Source: Maritimibacter alkaliphilus (GTDB lineage Bacteria; Pseudomonadota; Alphaproteobacteria; Rhodobacterales; Rhodobacteraceae). From it: DNA of 64,000 nt. How positions within the stretch are numbered: position 1 is the first letter of the stretch; each line of letters starts with the position of its first letter. Made by a program: the position numbers and the translations under genes. The notes below the pieces were generated by a model. It did not search any database. It worked only from the letters and a program-made list of their open reading frames with translations, and had not been told where the DNA came from. The DNA lies in assembly GCF_019801605.1 (NCBI RefSeq), contig NZ_JAHVIT010000004.1, forward strand, positions 1 through 64,000. The letters are read 5' to 3'. Shown one piece after another: positions 41,712 to 50,027 of this stretch.

Positions 41712-42827
41712 TCAGCGCACCGGTTCGGCGGCCATCGCGTTGCCGCGCCAGTCGAACCCGCGGCGGAAGAGGCTGGTCCCCCAGAGCGCCGCCAGCATCC
41801 CGTCGCGCAGCAGCATCGCGGCCAGGTCCCGCGGGGCGAAGGGCAGGCCATAGACCCGGGTGAAGAGGATCTCGGCCCCGTACCAGAGCGTCAGGTAGAG
41901 CAGCGGCAGCACCGCGGGCCCGCCGAGCAGCGTCATCAGAAGCAGCGCCAGAAGCCCGGCCACCGGGCCCTGCAGCGCTTCGGCGGCAAAGATCACCGGG
42001 AAACCCTCGCGCCGGATGATGCTCCAGCGCAGCTGCCGGTCCCAGACGGATTTCGCCGTGCGCCGCCCCACGGGATGCAGCGAGAGCCGCCGGGGCAGAC
42101 GCACCCGCAGCCCCTGACCCCGCACCAGCTTGGTGGAGCCGACGTCCTCTGCCGTGTCATGTCCAAGCGCCGTCAGCCCGCCACCCGCGTTCAGGATGCG
42201 GCGGTTCCAGAACAGCGTCTTGCCCTGCGCAAAGCCCAGCCCCAGCACATCCGCGGCCAGCTGCCACCGCGCCTGGTTGGTGTTGAGGAAGGCACATTCC
42301 ACCGCGCCCCAGAAATTCGCGGGCACCGCGCCCAGCGGCGGGCCCGAAACGAGGCCGGTGCCCTCGCCCCAGCTGTCCGCCAGCGTCGCGAGGTAATCAG
42401 GCCCCAGCATCAGGTTCGCATCCGCCATGACGAACCAGTCGCCGCGCGCCGCGTCACAGCCCTTCTCGACATTGTTCAGCTTGGGGTTCGCGCTGATCCG
42501 GCTTTCGCCCACCAGCAACTGTGCGGGCACCTCGGGATGCGCGGCGATCAGCGCCTCGACGAGGCCGCAGGCCGGGTCTTCCGCGTGTTCGACGCAGAAG
42601 ACGATGTCATAGCTCGGGTAGTCCTGCTCGAAGGAGCTGGCCAGCGTGACCCGGTCATAGGGATCGACACCCTTCACGGGGCGGATCAGGGTCACATGGG
42701 GCCGGAAGGTCGTCTCGCTGCCACGTCGGGTCACGAAGAAGGGTCTGAGAATGGCGAGGGCGCTGCTGCCCAGGTGGGCCGTCAGGGAGGCAGCCGCGAT
42801 GCCGCCAAGCAATAGTTCGTCCAACAC
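41712..42827 (-). CDS. agt: GT21-type glycosyltransferase (Agt-like, diacylglycerol glycosyltransferase)
   Basis: 371 residues. An N-terminal membrane anchor precedes the ceramide-glucosyltransferase-type catalytic domain: VTLIRPVKGVDPYD (D1), VMADANLMLGPDYL (D2), GHDTAEDVGSTKLV (D3) and RQLRWSIIRREGFP, the (R/Q)xxRW motif. Two or three membrane segments lie near the C-terminus. Next to plcP in marine alphaproteobacteria such proteins make glycolipids from diacylglycerol when phosphate is scarce. The start lies 3 bases after the plcP stop. The substrate assignment is by context. Confidence 0.85.
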   Translation of the reverse strand: MLDELLLGGIAAASLTAHLGSSALAILRPFFVTRRGSETTFRPHVTLIRPVKGVDPYDRVTLASSFEQDYPSYDIVFCVEHAEDPACGLVEALIAAHPEVPAQLLVGESRISANPKLNNVEKGCDAARGDWFVMADANLMLGPDYLATLADSWGEGTGLVSGPPLGAVPANFWGAVECAFLNTNQARWQLAADVLGLGFAQGKTLFWNRRILNAGGGLTALGHDTAEDVGSTKLVRGQGLRVRLPRRLSLHPVGRRTAKSVWDRQLRWSIIRREGFPVIFAAEALQGPVAGLLALLLMTLLGGPAVLPLLYLTLWYGAEILFTRVYGLPFAPRDLAAMLLRDGMLAALWGTSLFRRGFDWRGNAMAAEPVR

Positions 42828-42830
42828 GTC

Positions 42831-43715
42831 TTATACGTCCTTTGCCAAGGCCCCGAAGGGCAGGGCCGCGCCAGCTGTCGATGCCTGCGGGGCCCACTCG
42901 ACCAAACGCAGCACCCCGTCGAAAGTTTCCGTCAGGGCGGTGAAACTATCGATCCAGTCGCCGCAGTTCGCATAGATCGTGCCATCGATCTCGCGCAGCA
43001 TCGGCTTGTGGGAATGGCCGCAGATCACCCCGTCCGCCTTGCTGGCCCGGGCAAGTGCCACGAGGCGCCCCTCGAAGCGACCGGCCATGACGAAGAGCCC
43101 GTTGAAGGCCCCTATGGCACGTTCGATCCGGCTCGCACGGCCGGGGGTACGGGCGGGCAGGTATCGGCCCAGCCAGGCGTCGATCCCGCGCAGCAGCGCA
43201 TCGGCGCGGCTGCCCAGCCGGGTCATGACATGCCACCGCATCAGGCGGCTGTCGCATTGATCGCCGTGCAGCACGAGGTAGCGCCGCCCGTCACCGGCCC
43301 TGTGGGTGATCGCCTCGCGCAGGGTCCAGCCCTCCGGCAGCGCAGCCCCGGGATAGCGCAGCACCGCGTCATGGTTCCCGGCGAGGTAGACGATGCGGGT
43401 GCCACCGGCGACGCGGCGGCGCAGGTCCTGCATCACCGCCTCGGTCGCCTCTGTCCAATGCACCCGCCCGCCATGCCAGATGTCGAGGATATCGCCGACG
43501 AGATAGATCGTCTGGGCCTCGTAGGCCCGCAGGAAGTCGAGCACCTGCTTCGGCCGCGCGGCGCGGGCGCCAAGGTGCAGATCCGAGAGGAAGAGCGTCC
43601 TGACCCGCAGCGGCGGCCGGGCCGGGCGCGGGGTGTGCGGCGGGCGCTGCTGCGCCGCCGCGGCCAGCGGGTCTGGGACCTTGGTGAACGTGGGGTCGAG
43701 GAGGGGAGAGACCAC
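42831..43715 (-). CDS. plcP: PlcP-type metallophosphoesterase (phospholipase C for lipid remodelling)
   Basis: About 294 residues. The calcineurin-like core is complete: LFLSDLHLGARAA, LVGDILDIWHGG, LAGNHDAVL, VLHGDQCDSRL and ICGHSHKPML. It resembles LpxH, but with a GT21 gene immediately downstream the best call is PlcP, which converts phospholipids to diacylglycerol under phosphate limitation. No ATG is available. I chose GTG at 43715; an upstream GTG at 43832 would add 39 residues with poor coding character. A Pho-box-like element at 43765-43782 would lie just upstream of the chosen start. Confidence 0.83.
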   Translation of the reverse strand: MVSPLLDPTFTKVPDPLAAAAQQRPPHTPRPARPPLRVRTLFLSDLHLGARAARPKQVLDFLRAYEAQTIYLVGDILDIWHGGRVHWTEATEAVMQDLRRRVAGGTRIVYLAGNHDAVLRYPGAALPEGWTLREAITHRAGDGRRYLVLHGDQCDSRLMRWHVMTRLGSRADALLRGIDAWLGRYLPARTPGRASRIERAIGAFNGLFVMAGRFEGRLVALARASKADGVICGHSHKPMLREIDGTIYANCGDWIDSFTALTETFDGVLRLVEWAPQASTAGAALPFGALAKDV

Positions 43716-43764
43716 AGCCTTGGAACCGGTCGTTTGCAGTTGCAGCGACAGATGCCTGCGGGAG

Positions 43765-43782
43765 GTGATGGTTTCGTGACGC
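43765..43782 (-). promoter_or_regulatory. Possible Pho box upstream of plcP
   Basis: On the minus strand the sequence reads GCGTCACGAAACCATCAC. TCAC occurs twice with the 11-bp period of Pho boxes (CTGTCAT-N4-CTGTCAT), but agreement in the outer positions is weak. It ends 50 bases before the chosen plcP start. It would lie inside the coding region if the longer start is used. Confidence 0.35.
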
Positions 43783-43930
43783 CCGGGTATCGGAACAGTG
43801 AAATCTGCGAAATGGGCCGTGGAACGGGCCACTTGCCCGGCGAGGGCATCACCGGATCAGCCCCGCGCGACCGCCCCACGCGCGGCGTGGCACCGCGTCT
43901 TCATGTGTCTCTGATCGGCGGATCAGAGCC

Positions 43931-44782
43931 TCAGGTCAGCTCGAAATCCACCGGCTCGGGCATCTCGGGCAGGTCGGTCTCTCCCAGACCGCGGCGCAGG
44001 GCGATCTCGATATGGGTGGCATAGGCGGTCAGCGGCATGGCGTTCTGGCCCCGGGCAAAGGGCATCTCCAGCTCCTCGGCAAGCGCGTCGAGCCCGAAGA
44101 AGGCATAGGCCACCAGCCCGGCGGCAAAGGGCGCGACCCATCCCAGCGTATCGGCAAAGCCGAAGGGCAGGATCACGCAGTAGATATAGGCGGTGCGGTG
44201 CAGCAGCAGCATGTAGGCGAAGGGCACCGGGGTGCTCGCCAGCCGCTCGCAGCCGAGGTGGGCCGCCGCCATGCGGTTCAGGCTCTCGTGCAGCACCAGC
44301 GTCTCGGGCGCGGTCAGCCGGCCCTCCCGCTCCAGCGTCGAGACGATCCGCCCGGCCTCGGTCAGCGCCGCGTCCGCCGTGGCGGTGCCGCCCTGCCCGC
44401 GCAACTGCGCGCCCGAGCGGCGGGCGTAGTTGATCACCGCCATCAGCAGCGCGCGCCGCGCCTCCGACCCCTCCAGCACGATGGTCTGGCGCAGGATGTC
44501 GCGTGCGGTCTGGATCATCAGGCCCCAGAGCTTGCGCGCCTCCCACCAGCGGTCATAGCAGGCGCCGTTGCGGAAGCTGAGGAAGATCGACAGCGCGATC
44601 CCGATCATGGCGAAAGGCGCCGGATCGACCGAGGGCACGAGGCCCGGCAGGTTGCGATGCGCATAGACCACGCCGATGGAGATCAGCACCACGAAGACCA
44701 CCTGCACCCAGATCTGCTGGATCACGGAGCCGCGCAGCACGAAGAAGAGCGCCAGCATGCTGGGACGTTTGCGGATGATCAT
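43931..44782 (-). CDS. Bestrophin-family anion channel (UPF0187)
   Basis: 283 residues. Bestrophin features are the N-terminal IIRKRPSMLALFFVLRGSVIQQIWVQVVFVVLISIGVVYA, the block FAMIGIALSIFLSFRNGACYDRWWEARKLWGLMIQTARDILRQ, and the late helix pair FGFADTLGWVAPFAAGLVAYAFFGLDALAEELEMPF. Bacterial members form pentameric channels or related transporters. ATG at 44782 fits the family N-terminus; the open frame continues upstream but without similarity. It stands apart from its neighbours and its role is not indicated by context. Confidence 0.92.
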   Translation of the reverse strand: MIIRKRPSMLALFFVLRGSVIQQIWVQVVFVVLISIGVVYAHRNLPGLVPSVDPAPFAMIGIALSIFLSFRNGACYDRWWEARKLWGLMIQTARDILRQTIVLEGSEARRALLMAVINYARRSGAQLRGQGGTATADAALTEAGRIVSTLEREGRLTAPETLVLHESLNRMAAAHLGCERLASTPVPFAYMLLLHRTAYIYCVILPFGFADTLGWVAPFAAGLVAYAFFGLDALAEELEMPFARGQNAMPLTAYATHIEIALRRGLGETDLPEMPEPVDFELT

Positions 44783-44956
44783 GGGGGCATAGCTTTCGGC
44801 AGAGCGGCAACGGCCCTCGCTATCGCTGCCGCCGTCCTCGGGCAAGGCCCGCGGGCGCATGGGTCTCATGGCGGCGCTGCATGGCAGCGCGTCGCACTCG
44901 GCCCCCGTGTGAGGTCCGAAGTCAGGCCACCGCTTCAAACAAGTGTCAGGCCCGCA

Positions 44957-45457
44957 TCAGCCCCGGATCCGCGCCACCCAGTCGAGCACCGCGTCTTCCT
45001 CCGGCGGCAGCGCCTCGCCCATGCCTTCGGCGTACTCCTCGAAGGCCGCGATATTGTCCGGGTTCACCGCCGTCAGCACCGGCACGCCTGCGCCGAGCGC
45101 CTCGTTGATCACCGGGCGGAAGCCGCGCCCGCCGATCTCCTGCTTGCCGTACTTGTTCACGATGACGAGATCCGCACCCTCGGCCAGCGCCGCCTGCACC
45201 AGCCCCACCGCGCGCTCCAGCCCCTCCGGATCCAGCCGGCAGCCCTGTGCCAGCGTGCCGAGATCCTGCGAGATACGCACCACCTCGGTCCCCGAGAGGA
45301 TGTGCAGATCCATCATGCATTTATGCGCCGGGTCGGTCTCGAGGTTCACCTGCACCGCGCCAGCCAGCCGCAGCCCCTGCCCGCGCAGCCGTGCGGCCAC
45401 GGCGCGGATCAGCTCGTCCGCCTCGCCCTGTCCGGCGGCACTGACATATCCCAGCAT
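44957..45457 (-). CDS. DUF2478 protein linked to molybdenum-cofactor genes
   Basis: 166 residues, soluble. It begins MLGYVSAAGQGEADELIRAVAARLRGQ and contains MMDLHILSGTEVVRISQDLG and ADLVIVNKYGKQEIGGRGF, matching DUF2478. The family has a nucleotidase-like fold that lacks a standard P-loop and has no proven function, but it recurs next to molybdenum genes. Here it is divergent from fdhD across 106 bases, so shared regulation is likely. A Cys in HKCMMD and the NKYGKQE segment are its most striking conserved-looking features. Confidence 0.83.
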   Translation of the reverse strand: MLGYVSAAGQGEADELIRAVAARLRGQGLRLAGAVQVNLETDPAHKCMMDLHILSGTEVVRISQDLGTLAQGCRLDPEGLERAVGLVQAALAEGADLVIVNKYGKQEIGGRGFRPVINEALGAGVPVLTAVNPDNIAAFEEYAEGMGEALPPEEDAVLDWVARIRG

Positions 45458-45563
45458 CGGCGGCTCCTCTTGCCTCTCGCCCCATGGGCATACAAGATGT
45501 GCCCTGCGCCGAAAAGAGACGCCGCACGGCGTCCGCGTCCCGAGATTGCGACCCGGAGGCTTC

Positions 45564-46442
45564 ATGCCCGTGCCCCCCCTGCCCCTCTTGCCCGATCCGA
45601 ACGCCCCCGGCCTGACCCGGCGGGTCACCGGCTTCGACCAGACCGGCGCCGAGACCGAGATCGCGGTGGTGGAGGAACGCCCCCTCACCATCTACCTGAA
45701 CCGGCAGGAGGTGGTCACCGCCATGACCATCGGCGACTACCCGGACTACCTCGCCCTCGGCTTCCTGCGGAACCAAGGGATGCTGCTCGCCGATGACGTG
45801 CTGACCGGCGTCGACTACGACGAGGAGATCGAAACCGTGGTGGTGCGGACCGAGCGTCAGACCAGCTACGAGGAGAAGATGCAGAAGAAGACCCGCACCT
45901 CCGGCTGTGCCGTGGGGACGGTCTTCGGCGACATGATGGAGGGGCTGGAGGGGCTGGAACTGCCCGCGACGCAGGTGCGCACCAGCTGGCTCTATGCCCT
46001 TGCCCGGCAGATCAACACCATGCCCTCGCTCTACCTCGAAGCGGGCGCAATCCACGGCACGGTGCTGTGTCAGGAGGATCGCCCGTTGGTCTACATGGAG
46101 GACGTGGGCCGCCACAACGCCGTGGACAAGATCGCGGGTTTCATGTTCCGCCATGATGTGGGCGCGGCGGACAAGATCCTCTACACCACCGGGCGGCTGA
46201 CCTCCGAGATGGTGATCAAGACCGCGATGATGGGCATCCCGGTGCTCGCCTCCCGCTCCGGCTTCACCGCATGGGGGGTCGAGATCGCGCGGCAGGTCGG
46301 GCTGACGCTGATCGGGCGGATGCGCGGCCAGCGGTTCGTCTGCCTCTCGGGCGAAGACCGCCTGATCCGCGACGTGGACCCGGCAACGATCCCCGAAGAC
46401 AGCCGCAAATCGCGCCGCAAGAGCGCCGGAGAAGACGCATGA
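45564..46442 (+). CDS. fdhD: Formate dehydrogenase accessory sulfurtransferase FdhD
   Basis: 292 residues. It transfers sulfur from a desulfurase to the molybdenum cofactor of formate dehydrogenase. Motifs include VTAMTIGDYPDYLALGFLRNQG, the loop RTSGCAVG (one catalytic Cys here rather than the CxxC of E. coli), and MEDVGRHNAVDKIAGF and TTGRLTSEMVIKTAMMGIPVLASRSGFTAWGVEIA. ATG at 45564 follows CGGAGG. No formate dehydrogenase gene lies in the window. It overlaps mobA by 4 bases. Confidence 0.94.
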   Translation: MPVPPLPLLPDPNAPGLTRRVTGFDQTGAETEIAVVEERPLTIYLNRQEVVTAMTIGDYPDYLALGFLRNQGMLLADDVLTGVDYDEEIETVVVRTERQTSYEEKMQKKTRTSGCAVGTVFGDMMEGLEGLELPATQVRTSWLYALARQINTMPSLYLEAGAIHGTVLCQEDRPLVYMEDVGRHNAVDKIAGFMFRHDVGAADKILYTTGRLTSEMVIKTAMMGIPVLASRSGFTAWGVEIARQVGLTLIGRMRGQRFVCLSGEDRLIRDVDPATIPEDSRKSRRKSAGEDA

Positions 46443-47089
46443 AACAACCCCTCGGTGTGATCCTCGCGGGCGGGCTTGCCACGCGCATGGGCGGCGGCGA
46501 CAAGGCCCTGCTGGAAGTGGGCGGCGAGAGCCTGCTGCGCCGGATCGTGGCCCGGCTGGAGCCGCAGGTGGAGGCCATCGCGCTCAACGCCAACGGCGAT
46601 CCCGCGCGGTTCGACGCCCTTGGCCTGCCCGTCGTGGCCGACAGTATCGAGGGCTTTGCCGGCCCGCTGGCCGGGGTCCTCGCCGGGCTCGACTGGGCCG
46701 CGGAACAGGGGGCCGAAAGCATCGTCACCGTGGCCGGTGACACGCCCTTCTTCCCCTGCGATCTTGTCCCCCGCCTCCTGCTCGCCGCAGAGGGCGCGGC
46801 CCATCCGCTGGCCCTTGCCGCCACGCCGCGCTCCGGCGCGGAGGTGCTGAAATCCGGCGGCGGCAAGCGGGTGAACCGGCATCCGACCTTCGGCCTCTGG
46901 CCCGTGGCACTGCGCGATGACCTGCGCGCGGCGCTGCAGGACGGGTTGCGCAAGGTCGTCGTCTGGACCGATACCCATGGCGCGGGCGAGGCGCTCTTCC
47001 CGGCCGAACCCTTCGATCCCTTCTTCAACGTGAACACGCCCGAAGACCTCGCCCATGCCGAAACCCTCGTCCGGGCGGGGGCGGCATGA
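46439..47089 (+). CDS. mobA: Molybdenum cofactor guanylyltransferase MobA
   Basis: 216 residues. The nucleotide-binding start reads LGVILAGGLATRMGGGDKALLEVGGESLLRRIV. TVAGDTPFFPCDLV holds the metal-binding Asp, and HPTFGLWPVALRDDLRAAL and FFNVNTPEDLAHAE are typical. It attaches GMP to molybdopterin to form the bis-MGD cofactor needed by formate dehydrogenases and DMSO-reductase-family enzymes. It shares ATGA overlaps with fdhD and mobB. Confidence 0.95.
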   Translation: MKQPLGVILAGGLATRMGGGDKALLEVGGESLLRRIVARLEPQVEAIALNANGDPARFDALGLPVVADSIEGFAGPLAGVLAGLDWAAEQGAESIVTVAGDTPFFPCDLVPRLLLAAEGAAHPLALAATPRSGAEVLKSGGGKRVNRHPTFGLWPVALRDDLRAALQDGLRKVVVWTDTHGAGEALFPAEPFDPFFNVNTPEDLAHAETLVRAGAA

Positions 47090-47577
47090 AGGTCTACGGC
47101 GTCACCGGCTGGAAGAATGCGGGCAAGACCGGGCTGATGGAGCGGCTGGTGGCCGAGTTCACGGCCCGCGGGCTCTCCGTCTCGACGATCAAGCACGCGC
47201 ATCACACGACGGACGTGGACCAGCCCGGCACCGACAGCCACCGCCACCGACAGGCGGGCGCGCGCGAGGTGCTGCTGGCCTCGCCCCATCGCTGGGCCCT
47301 GATGGCGGAACTGCGCGATGCGCCAGAGCCGCCGCTGGAGGAGCTGCTGACCCGCCTCTCGCCGGTCGATCTGGTGCTGATCGAGGGCTACAAGTCCGCG
47401 CCCCATCCCAAGGTCGAGGCCCACCGCTCCGAGACCGGAAAGACCCTGATGGCGGGCGAAAACCCCAGCATCCGCGCCGTGGCCGCCGACAGCCCCGTGG
47501 CGACCGCCCTGCCCCGCTTCGAGCTGGACGACACTGCGGCAATCGCGGATTTCATCGCACGCGATCTGGGCCTGTGA
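47086..47577 (+). CDS. mobB: Molybdopterin-guanine dinucleotide biosynthesis protein MobB
   Basis: 163 residues. The P-loop GVTGWKNAGKTGLMERLV begins near residue 4, followed by VSTIKHAHHT and LVLIEGYKSAPHPKVEAHR. MobB is a GTP-binding partner of MobA. Its start overlaps the mobA stop, and its own stop overlaps the GTG of the next gene, so the four genes form one coupled operon. Confidence 0.95.
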   Translation: MKVYGVTGWKNAGKTGLMERLVAEFTARGLSVSTIKHAHHTTDVDQPGTDSHRHRQAGAREVLLASPHRWALMAELRDAPEPPLEELLTRLSPVDLVLIEGYKSAPHPKVEAHRSETGKTLMAGENPSIRAVAADSPVATALPRFELDDTAAIADFIARDLGL

Positions 47578-49721
47578 CCGACGCGGGCGCCCCGGGGTTC
47601 GACACGATCGTCATCGTCGACTGGTCCGCCCGGGCCGCCCTCTCGCCCGTGCGGCCCTCGGCCGATGCGATCTGGATCGCCATTGCCCGCGCCGAGGGGA
47701 CCACCTGCCACTACCATCGGGGGCGTGAGGACGCATATCAGGCTCTGCAGCGCCTGTTCGAGACGGAAATCGCCGCCGGGCGGCGGGTGCTGGCGGGGTT
47801 CGATTTCGCCTTTGGCTACCCGCGCGGCTTTGCCGAGGCGCTCACCGGCAGTGCCGATCCCCTCGCCGTCTGGGCCGCTCTGGCCGCGCGGATCGAGGAT
47901 GCGCCCGACAATGCCAACAATCGGTTCGAGGTCGCCGCGGCGCTGAATGCCCGGTTCCCCGGTCTCGGCCCCTTCTGGGGTCGCCCCGCCACGTGCGACC
48001 TGCCCGGCCTGCCGGACAAGGGCACCGCCCGGCACGGGCATGGCATGGCGGAACGGCGCGATTGCGAGGCGCGGGTGCCGGGCGCGCAAAGCGTGTGGAA
48101 GCTCTACACCACCGGCTCCGTCGGCTCGCAGAGCCTGCTTGGCCTGCCCCGCCTGCACAACTTGCGCCAGCACTTCGGCCCCGCCCTCTCCGTCCGGCCC
48201 TTCGAGGACCGCGCCACGCCCCTGACGCTGGTGGAAATCTTCCCCTCCCTCCTTGCCAAGACCATCCGCTTGCTTGCAGAACCGGGGGAGATCAAGGACC
48301 GCGCGCAGGTGCGCCTCCTTGCTGCCGCGCTCCGGGCCCTGCCGCCCGCGCGGCTGGAGGCACTGACCCGCGAGGGCGACCGAGAGGAGGGCTGGATCTT
48401 GGGCCTTGGGCATGAAGAGGACCTGGCCGCTGCCGCCGAACTGGCGCAGGCGAGCACGCTGACCCCGCCGCGCCTGCGCGACGATTGCTTTGCCATGCCG
48501 CAGGGCGTGTCGTGGGTGCCGGTGGACGAGGCGCTGGCGCGGCTGCGTGCCGCGCTGCACCCCGTGACGGTCACCGAGGTCCTGCCGGTCGCGCAGGCCC
48601 GGGGCCGCGTGCTGTCCGCCGACACGATTGCCCGCCGCTCCAATCCGCCGCGCCCGAATTCCGCCGTGGATGGCTATGGCTTTGCCCATGAGGCCACCGG
48701 CGAGGGCGTCCAGCGCCTGCCACTGGTGGCGGGCCGCGCCGCCGCCGGGCAACCCTTCGAGGCCGCCGTGCCCGCGGGCCATGCGATCCGCATCCTGACG
48801 GGGGCGATCCTGCCCGAGGGCGTGGATACCGTGGTGCTGGAGGAGGACTGCGCGACCGATGGCACCGTCGTGGCCTTCGACGGGCCGGTGAAGCCCCGCG
48901 CCAACACCCGCAAGGCCGGCGAGGACGTAACCGAGGGCAGCCCCGCCCTGCCCGCCGGGCATCGCCTGCGCGCGCCGGACCTCGCGCTGCTGTCGGCGCT
49001 TGGAGTGGCCGAGGTGACAGTGCATCGCCCGCTGCGCGTCGGTGTGCTCTCCACCGGGGACGAGATCGTGGGCTCCCCCGCCGATCCCGCCAAGCCGCAC
49101 CAGATCTGGGACGCGAACCGGCCCATGCTGCTGTCGCTGGCGGAGGGCTGGGACTACGAGGCCATCGACCTCGGCCATGCCCGCGACGACGCAGAGGAGA
49201 TCGCCGCCCGCCTCGACCGGGGCGCGCAGGCCTGCGACGTGATCCTGACCTCGGGCGGGGCCTCCGCGGGCGACGAGGACCATGTTTCGGCTCTGTTGCG
49301 GGCGAAAGGCACACTTTCAAGCTGGCGGATCGCGCTGAAACCGGGCCGGCCGCTGGCGCTCGCGCTGTGGCAGGGGACGCCCGTCTTTGGCCTGCCGGGC
49401 AACCCGGTGGCGGCGCTCGTCTGTGCGCTGATCTTCGCCCGGCCCGCCTTTTCGCTGCTCTCGGGCGCGGGCTGGCTGGCGCCGCAGGGCTTCACCGTGC
49501 CCGCCGCCTTTTCCAAGCGCAAGAAACCGGGGCGGCGCGAATACCTGCGCGCACGGCTTGACGCGGAGGGGCGGGCCGAGGTCTTTGCCTCCGAGGGCTC
49601 TGGCCGGATCAGCGGGCTTGCCTGGGCGGAGGGCCTGGTGGAGCTGCCCGACGGCGCGGTGGAGGTCACGCCCGGGACGCCGGTGCGCTTCCTGCCCTAC
49701 AGCGCCCTGGGCCTGCGGTAG
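47574..49721 (+). CDS. moeA: DUF429-like domain fused to molybdopterin molybdotransferase MoeA
   Basis: 715 residues from GTG at 47574, which is fused to the mobB stop as GTGA. Residues 1-305 form an unassigned domain with VIVDWSA, GFDFAFGYP and LVEIFPSLL, a spacing that recalls RNase H-like DUF429 proteins. Residues from about 310 are complete MoeA: PPRPNSAVDGYGF, ILTGAILPEGVDTVVLEED, STGDEIVGS, TSGGASAGDEDHVS and FGLPGNPVAALVCALIF. MoeA inserts molybdate into adenylylated molybdopterin. No stop or start signal separates the halves, so it is a true fusion; the role of the first half is unknown. Confidence 0.9.
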   Translation: MTDAGAPGFDTIVIVDWSARAALSPVRPSADAIWIAIARAEGTTCHYHRGREDAYQALQRLFETEIAAGRRVLAGFDFAFGYPRGFAEALTGSADPLAVWAALAARIEDAPDNANNRFEVAAALNARFPGLGPFWGRPATCDLPGLPDKGTARHGHGMAERRDCEARVPGAQSVWKLYTTGSVGSQSLLGLPRLHNLRQHFGPALSVRPFEDRATPLTLVEIFPSLLAKTIRLLAEPGEIKDRAQVRLLAAALRALPPARLEALTREGDREEGWILGLGHEEDLAAAAELAQASTLTPPRLRDDCFAMPQGVSWVPVDEALARLRAALHPVTVTEVLPVAQARGRVLSADTIARRSNPPRPNSAVDGYGFAHEATGEGVQRLPLVAGRAAAGQPFEAAVPAGHAIRILTGAILPEGVDTVVLEEDCATDGTVVAFDGPVKPRANTRKAGEDVTEGSPALPAGHRLRAPDLALLSALGVAEVTVHRPLRVGVLSTGDEIVGSPADPAKPHQIWDANRPMLLSLAEGWDYEAIDLGHARDDAEEIAARLDRGAQACDVILTSGGASAGDEDHVSALLRAKGTLSSWRIALKPGRPLALALWQGTPVFGLPGNPVAALVCALIFARPAFSLLSGAGWLAPQGFTVPAAFSKRKKPGRREYLRARLDAEGRAEVFASEGSGRISGLAWAEGLVELPDGAVEVTPGTPVRFLPYSALGLR

Positions 49722-49741
49722 ACGCCCGTATCAGAGCCGGA

Positions 49742-49969
49742 TCAGCGGCGGCGGATCAGGTAGGTCTGGACGGGGCCATCCTCGGACATCCCGACCAGCT
49801 CATGACCGCTTTCGTTGCAGAAATGGGGCACGTCGATCACCGCCGCGGGATCATCCGCCAGCATGCGCAGCACCTCGCCCGTCGCCATCTGCGACAGGCG
49901 TTTGCGGGCCTTGAGCACCGGCAGCGGGCAAAGCAGCCCGACCGCGTCGAGTTCGTCTTTCACATCCAT
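49742..49969 (-). CDS. TusA-family sulfurtransferase
   Basis: 75 residues. The active-site motif GLLCPLPVLKARKRL lies near residues 11-25, with Cys as the persulfide carrier. The rest (GEVLRMLADDPAAVIDVPHFCNESGHEL) follows the TusA/SirA fold. It may deliver sulfur for tRNA or cofactor maturation. Its position convergent with the fdhD-mob-moeA operon suggests, but does not prove, a link with FdhD. GTGAAAG precedes the start. Confidence 0.92.
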   Translation of the reverse strand: MDVKDELDAVGLLCPLPVLKARKRLSQMATGEVLRMLADDPAAVIDVPHFCNESGHELVGMSEDGPVQTYLIRRR

Positions 49970-50027
49970 GCCGACTTGCTAGCGCGCCTGTCGGCCGCTG
50001 TCCATTCTCCCCGCAGGGCGCCCCGGC

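Noticed and set aside
43716-43832. N-terminal extension of plcP from a GTG at 43832
   Set aside because: The extra 39 residues are low in Ala and Gly compared with genuine genes here and have no family match. I kept the shorter start but cannot exclude the longer one.
45458-45563. A possible molybdenum-cofactor riboswitch ahead of fdhD
   Set aside because: The gap is only 106 bases, is shared with a divergent gene, and shows no long multi-stem architecture.
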